Source of the DNA: Zerene cesonia
Taxonomy: Eukaryota > Arthropoda > Insecta > Lepidoptera > Pieridae
Assembly (NCBI RefSeq): GCF_012273895.1
Contig: NC_052111.1
Location: 7,006,001-7,070,000 of the forward strand
Direction: 5' to 3'
Length of the DNA: 64,000 bases
Shown here: piece after piece, positions 57,716-64,000 of the stretch
Numbering within the stretch: the stretch's first letter is position 1
Layout of the letters: each line of letters begins with the position of its first letter
The notes under the pieces: generated by a model
Seen by the model: only the letters and a program-made list of their open reading frames with translations
What the model was told of the DNA's origin: nothing
The model's database searches: none
Translations under genes and position numbers: made by a program

Positions 57716-60700
57716 ATTGAACAAACACAACACGTAGTTTGCATACCTATTGTGTTTACAATGAAAACATAAATTGTTTAATTAAATATTTAATTCCATG
57801 TCCTCTTATGATTCACTTTTCATTCAATCTCTCGATAAATATTTCTCAAGCAGGAAAAATCAGAACATTAATTAATCAACGAGTTTCGAAAGTGAAACGA
57901 TAAGTCTATTCTTAACCGTCAATTAGTTTATTTTAATTGGTTTTTAATTTAGTCCATTCCGTGAAATAGTCTGGTACTATCACCTTGCTTTGATAAACGA
58001 TTGTAATTAATACGCTATTAAGTAATTAAGGGTCACGTTTTACTTTGTTCCCTTCTACCGTAAGGTCAATTTTCCTTAACTTTATGATTATGCATTACAT
58101 TCACCGAAAACAGCATTATATTGGGTTATATATTAATACATTTTGTTTTAATTGTGAATAATTTTTTAATATATTTTTGGGTGCTCGTGTTTAAAATGTG
58201 CTTCAAAATGAATCCATTATAAGAAAATATATTAAAATGTATTCTAATATAATACTGTTTTCGGTAAATTATGAATATATTATATTATGTCCCAGGCAAA
58301 TTATATGATTTCGTTTACAAACGGCACGGCGTCGTCAGTTTACAAATACCCGCAGAACAAATATGTTATGCCGAGAATTTGGAATCGGAAACACATTGGG
58401 GTTGGTTTGGTTAGGTTTCTTTAAACGCTACACTGATAGGAGTCCCGCGAAACGAACTCCATCGACTCCAAACTGCTCCATAAACAAATTTTAATTATTT
58501 GTCCATAAATGATCATTTAGGACTAATTTTAATCCATAAAAAAATACACAACAGCAATACAGTTATCTATATCCAAGCTATAATTCAATCGTGAGTGCAG
58601 ATTGGCCCTGAACGGTACTAGGAAGGAGGAAGACATGGCCCTCTAAAAATTCACGACGCGCGAGCCTCTGCCAGTAATTTTCGGTAACCTACGTGTCGAT
58701 GTCTCTTCCTTGTAAAGCTTGAATTACAATAGACTAGAATATCAATTAGATAGACAAACTGCCTTTTGGTGCAATGGTAACCGCCGTTTTCAGTAAAGAT
58801 TTGACAAAAAAAGCATTTGTCTCGCGGGACCCAGAAATATAACTGATTTATCCGTAAAGGAAATGGATCAGTGAAACAGATGTAAAATACATTTGCCATA
58901 ATTATATTCAAATGGAATAACTTTAAACTATAATTGAAACTCTTCATATAATCGTAGAAAATAGAAAGAATAAAATAATAGTTTTCTTCCAATGTCATTC
59001 CATGATGCAAGCACGGGGCTCCGGTACAGTCACAAAGAAATTAACAAATATCGAATAATTAAAAACAAATAAGAGCACCGTGCACTCTCGCAGTTTCGCA
59101 GCAAATTGCAGTTTCCTCTTGCTTTGTTATGGACTGCTTCTTTTCAGTGTGAAAAAATTGTTTTTTTGTCATCTGACAATCCTTTGAATTATGTTTAGTG
59201 GTGCCAGCCTGAAAATTAGTATGCGGCTTGATTAGGCAACAGTTTATCATTAAGGAAATAATAAAATAGCAAAATTAATGTTTACAAACACACAAATCAA
59301 AAACAATCACCGAAACCGAAACGAAATACGCAAATGATAAGGATTAAACACATTTAAATAGAATTAATATATTAATTAAAAGTCACAAATGCGCCCAGTG
59401 TGCCACTGAAGAAAATCCTTGCGCGTCACCAAAGCATATTTTACTTGCGTACGCGTCGCTTGCAAACCGTTTGAATGACAAATTTCATTGGGCCTTGAGT
59501 ATATTTTCCTAGTGCGCACGTGCCTTAAATACGAGAAAATGTATTTTTATTCTACATCTTATTATAATATATGAGTATCGCAAAAAATACTAGACAATAC
59601 GTTATGTCCACCGTCCCAGTAGATTTATTTTATATTTAATATTGTAAATTTCAATTCATTGATTATACAATTAAAAGCTTTTTTGAGAATAATTCAATCT
59701 TTACATTCTTTGCATTCCTTATTCGTGAAATAATGTTTTTCAACTTTTTTTTTTATTAATTGTATTTGGTTAAAACGTTGGGGACTCATGAGGTTTCTTC
59801 TTGATGGTAATTCTAAAAATTGTATTCGTTGTAATATTTTATAGACACAGATTTAACCGCAATGAGATAGTAATACTTAAGAAGTCATATTTTCAAAACA
59901 ATACTTTTTGACTATGAATAAAAGACAACAACTTTTGACATGACGTGAATAAATATTTCCCTTTTGAGTACACACATTGTGAATGTATGTTAATGCTCAC
60001 ATGCAAATTAACTAGCCAATTAACGAGTATAAGCAATATCTATTAATCAACAACAAACCCACGTACTCTCGACAATGCCCTGTCGATCCAGCCTACACTA
60101 CTGTGCCCATGACATAGTGAAAACGTGGAAATATTTTTTGACACAATCCTAAAATATAAACACGTCTCTACCCACTGGACTTAACTTACCTAAACTTTAA
60201 TGATAGGGCGAAGATAAATTTGATGAGAGTTAATTTAAATCCTACATTATTAGAAAATGAATTAATATAACTATGAATAATTGTGTGAATTAATTGGCTA
60301 GCCAATATGAAATGAGAGTAATTTAATGAGAGTTATTTAACAGAACGATGAATTGTGGCTTTCATTGTATCTATATGATGTATTCATAATCGCCGGCTGA
60401 TTTTAGTAAATTTATTAAAAAGCATTAAAATCAGCCTATTATATATAGAGTAAAATTATTATTTAAGTAATTTTATAAAGATATATACTGATTATACATT
60501 TTATGGCACTCACACTTTTCATTATTATTTTAACTCTCACCACTAATTACACATAATTCATTATATTTACAAACTAAATTTAAATTATTTTATCCTCAAG
60601 CCTTTACACGACTACAAGAATTCTTACAACACTTACTTATACCTTATTAACTATTCCATCCATCCATCCATCCAAATATTAATAGTAAATCGTCCTAGTT

Positions 60701-62997
60701 TTACTCAAAACCATATTCACCTATCTAAGCACTAAGCGTTCGCGCATTGTTTTTGTACAAGAACCATTAATTATCGACTGGTAGGCATTCAGGTGGGCTC
60801 CGAACACTGTAATTGTCCACCCACCGTCTATTGATGTTCCCTCGGTATGACTTTGATGTGACATTCACGGAAAAATTCCGATCTACAAGGCAGGAAACGT
60901 TAAAACTTAACTGGCTTATATCTTAATTCAGGATTGGACCGATTTTGATCTCTTTTTTTTCTTGAACGGAATGCCAGATAGCTTAGAAAGTATAAGAATA
61001 AATTATTGGAAAAATCTATGAAAAATTCAATAAATATGTTTCAATTTTGTATGATTATTAAGTTACTTATAAAAACGATTCTTTTTAATAATCGATTCTT
61101 CCAAACAATATTGTATTTCAAGAATCAATAAATGTTTGCTAAAATTGTATATGTTTTTGCACGATAAAATTACTTTGCAGCACTTATACGTGTAAGCATG
61201 TTTAGATACATAGCTTTCGATCAATTTAATTGATACATACAAGTTTTTCATTTTATGTGAAATATTTATAATTCAATTAACTTCTACTATTAATTGTGTG
61301 TTATCTGTGCAATAGATAAGGTAGAATTATATCAGTATACTTGTATATATTTCACTATCATATCATTAATGTCAGTTTCTTCCAACATTAAATGCTTTAA
61401 TTTCATATTCGCATAATTATTTAAAAAAATATTGAGCAGTTTCAATTAATAAAAAGTTCACCATTCAAAGACTTAATTAAACTTAGTGATAAAAGTTACA
61501 ACATTGCCATAAACAACGACAAGTGCGTATTATACCATTAGTATTAATAGCCACTCACTGCAGGAGGCTATAGGGTTGTCGAAAATCATTTATTGGGAAT
61601 CATTAAGAACTTATTTAACAGCTTATTTTTAATTACTTTTGTTATAATAGCTGAATATTATAATAAAGCTCTAAAAATTTAAAATTTAAATAATTAAAAC
61701 AATATTTTTGCACCTATTAGAGGAAAAGTATCGAAAAATATTATATGATACTATAACATTTCTTTTATGTCCTCAATATCTTATAAGATTCTAAACCCAA
61801 TGACTCGAAACTACACATATAAAAAGAAAAATACCAGTAGCTCGTACGACGCTTATTACATTTAATTTCTGTATGTAAGTTCCATCGCGCTGGCAACCCT
61901 AGCGGATTCGAACAGATGACACTTGAATGCGAACAGCTAATTACCGAGATTGTATCAATGTACGCTCGTTCACACTGCGGTACAACTGCTATTGGCAAGC
62001 CTCGTCTTGTGTAAAACGTACGCTAAATTTAATTATGTATGAAGTCGCTTAAATTATAAATGAACTGTGCAGTGAACTTTAAGACTATTTACAATTTTCT
62101 ACTATTTCACGCCGGTTTTCTACTCCCTTATATAACTAGTTGAGAAAAAATGTAGTTTAATTGATCTAATTATCTAAGTAGTTATGATTGAGCAAAATTT
62201 AGTTTAATTGATCTTAATTATGTTTTATTATAACGTTTTAATTTAAGATATATTACTATTGTATTTCTATTAAATATCATATTTTTCTTTAAATTTAAAT
62301 TATTTAATCTCAAACACGAAAATGTCTTTTCAACAAGACTTTTTAATCGTTAATTTTGAATAGGTATAATGCAGAAAAAAAACTGTCTATCTATATTTAC
62401 GTACTCACATCCACACCATATTTAATGTGGTGGAAATGTGACATTAATTGACCATTAAATAATTTTTTACAATAAATAAATAAAATTTTTATTTATATAC
62501 CAACAATCAACACGTACCTACGCATTTTTTAACAGTTTGATACATGAGTTCTGCTTTTTATTGCTTTAGTTCCGTTTCTGTAGACAGTCACTCTCTACTT
62601 AATTATTATTATTTTTAATAATAATCTCCTGGTATGTTTTCGAATGAAGTCCCAATGCATACTGTTTATATAAATAAGTGTCGTAGTTTTATAATAAGCC
62701 TTTAAAGATATAATTTTTAAGGCACTTACTAACGGTTTCAAAGCTTGGCTATAGAAGTATCTGCCTTTCAATAATAATATAGTTATAGTTGGTAATAAAA
62801 TTTATCTATAAAATCTTTATCACTGTGAATGCAATTAATCACACGTAATTTTATAGTAATCTCAACACTATTATAATATAAATTCATCATGTACAGGATA
62901 TTTCGTTGAAATACTGATTGAAATTAACGCTTTAATAATAAATATTTTAATATTAAGTAATTCAATTTAACCCTTACTAAAATGAACAGTGTTAAAT
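57716..62997. other. Mostly unique AT-rich DNA without recognisable gene
   Basis: No gene confirmed. The longest frame (119 codons, minus, 58651-59010) shows no domain or bias. Notable local items: CpG-containing patches at about 58320-58480 and 59390-59530, an 11-bp hairpin at 60395-60436, (CATC)n at about 60655-60674, a B-box-like GTTCGAATCC on the minus strand at 61904-61913, and a TTTCACGCCGGTTTTCTA scrap at 62105-62122 shared with the repeat at 14209-14546. Confidence 0.4.
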
Positions 62998-63130
62998 AAA
63001 TTTGTCCGTCTCTTCTTCACGCCTGAACCCCTGAATAAAGTTAGTTTTTGACCCGATGCAGGTTTATGAATACCCCGGACTATTTATATTTTCCATTGAC
63101 TGCGGGGACGACGCCGCGGGCGGCAACTAG
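62998..63130 (+). mobile_element. Helitron subfamily E, 5'-truncated
   Basis: GTCCGTCTCTTCTTCACGCC, TGAACCCCTGAATAAAGTTA, GACCCGATGCAGG and GACGCCGCGGGCGGCAACTAG followed by T match subfamily E interior and 3' end. The 5' end is missing. Confidence 0.6.
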
Positions 63131-63589
63131 TTTCTTCATAGAACCACCTGATAATATTATAATGTGCTACTGTTTATATTAACCTACACAATTCATACAC
63201 AATTAAGCTGTATTATGTTAATTATAATAAACAATAAGAGACGGATCAAGAACGTAGGTAATTAACATGGCATTATGTTCATAATCGAATATTGTATTAT
63301 TACAACAGGTTTCTTAGCTATTGCTATATCGACAGAATATATAAAAGATTTAAAAATGGAAACGGTTGATAATTTGTACTAGATGCGCTGCTTGTCTCCC
63401 AATAATTATGTCCAGTATACTCGACAGGAGCGACTAAATTGCAATGAACGAACGATAATGCGCGATCGCTGGCTAAGTATAAGATGGTGTCTATGCATTA
63501 CAAGCAATGAATAATTTCCAATCAGTTTGTCTATATCAACGTCCTTTTTGTACGATATATTGTTTATTTTATGACAACACTCATATTAT
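63131..63589. other. AT-rich DNA without recognisable gene
   Basis: No feature recognised. Confidence 0.5.
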
Positions 63590-63703
63590 GCGCGCTTACT
63601 AATATAAGCGGCGCGCCTCGCTCACTAGACCCTTCTGACTTTTTTCAGATCTGTTGCTATACTTTACCTACTAGTAGTGCTATCCGCGAGGGGGGCTAGT
63701 GAT
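63590..63703. other. GC-rich block with inverted repeats
   Basis: GCGCGCTTA (63590-63598) pairs with a bulge to TAAGCGGCGCGC (63605-63616). TCACTAG (63622-63628) pairs with CTAGTGA (63696-63702), the inner bases being ACCC and GGGG. The block stands out from AT-rich flanks and may be a small element, a cruciform or a promoter-type region. Unidentified. Confidence 0.45.
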
Positions 63704-64000
63704 CAGGTCTACAGGCCTTTTTCCAACCTATTTCAGACACTAGTTCTTCACAATATTAACACTACTCAGTAGTTTAATGATTGTGAAGGCAAATTAAGAA
63801 TTTTTTTATTATTATTATTTGATTTACTTTGATTTATTCAAACAAATCATTTTGATTGAATAAATTTAACAAAAAATGCATAAATGTTCACTTAGCTACT
63901 AAATAAAATTGTATAAAATGTTTCAAAATTTAATGAGCATCTTATTAGCATTAGCATTAGTAGTGTTCAAATAGTAATATTACTATAAATAAATATTATT
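63704..64000. other. AT-rich DNA without recognisable gene
   Basis: No feature recognised. Confidence 0.5.

Noticed and set aside
58651..59010. Longest real ORF (119 codons, minus strand) as a gene
   Set aside because: No recognisable domain, no codon bias against the AT-rich background, and no splice or promoter context; frames of this length are expected by chance in 64 kb.
63622..63702. CACTA-type DNA transposon
   Set aside because: The ends begin CACTAG, but the 3-bp flanks (GCT and ATC) do not match as a target duplication and the inverted ends are very short.

Overview
The window looks like non-coding nuclear DNA from a moth or butterfly (Lepidoptera). It is strongly AT-rich, lacks long open reading frames, and carries many copies of repeats typical of lepidopteran genomes. 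These include short non-autonomous Helitrons (5' TC..., 3' hairpin plus CTAG, inserted between A and T), RTE-like LINE ends with (TGA)n tails, a repeat with the core GGTGGGTCGCCTGATGG, fragments of the 'GAAGTCGG' repeat, and tRNA-derived SINE heads. I cannot name the species.

I find no confident protein-coding gene, rRNA or functional tRNA. The longest ORF of real sequence is only about 119 codons, and the two ~340-codon ORFs are artefacts of a 1000-base assembly gap at 45173-46172. The window is therefore either a large intergenic interval or the inside of a very long intron. One stretch (52017-52280) has a coding-like composition and may be an exon or a retro-fragment. One (7761-8000, minus strand) may be a decayed retrotransposon reading frame.

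Layout: 1-9 kb holds scattered Helitrons, a 13-bp target-site-duplicated tRNA-like repeat (4487-4642), a LINE end and an RTE end. 9-24 kb is AT-rich with Helitron copies near 11.5, 12.3, 17.6, 19.5, 20.1, 22.0, 22.9 and 23.9 kb, three GGTGGGTCGCC-family copies, a tRNA-derived SINE and an unusual GC-rich folded block at 17.3 kb. 24-32 kb carries four RTE ends, a composite of three abutting Helitrons (27.9-28.4 kb) and a tRNA-headed SINE. 32-45 kb holds the densest repeat region: a run of same-strand Helitrons at 36.0-38.3 kb, with a LINE end and inverted copies at 40.3 and 42.0 kb. 46-64 kb is repeat-poor and mostly unique AT-rich DNA, with a few degenerate repeat fragments, a CpG/alternating purine-pyrimidine tract (48.6 kb) and a GC-rich inverted-repeat block at the end (63.6 kb).

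Because there are no genes, nothing here can be read as a pathway. The most informative content is the mobile-element structure: several Helitron subfamilies share both termini but not interiors, which suggests they are moved by one helicase encoded elsewhere. I saw no convincing undescribed functional system. The best leads are the terminal-sharing Helitron set, the TSD-flanked tRNA-like repeat with a rearranged second copy, the nested GC-rich fold at 17336-17392, a 15-bp perfect hairpin at 44677-44711 and the exon-like block at 52 kb.
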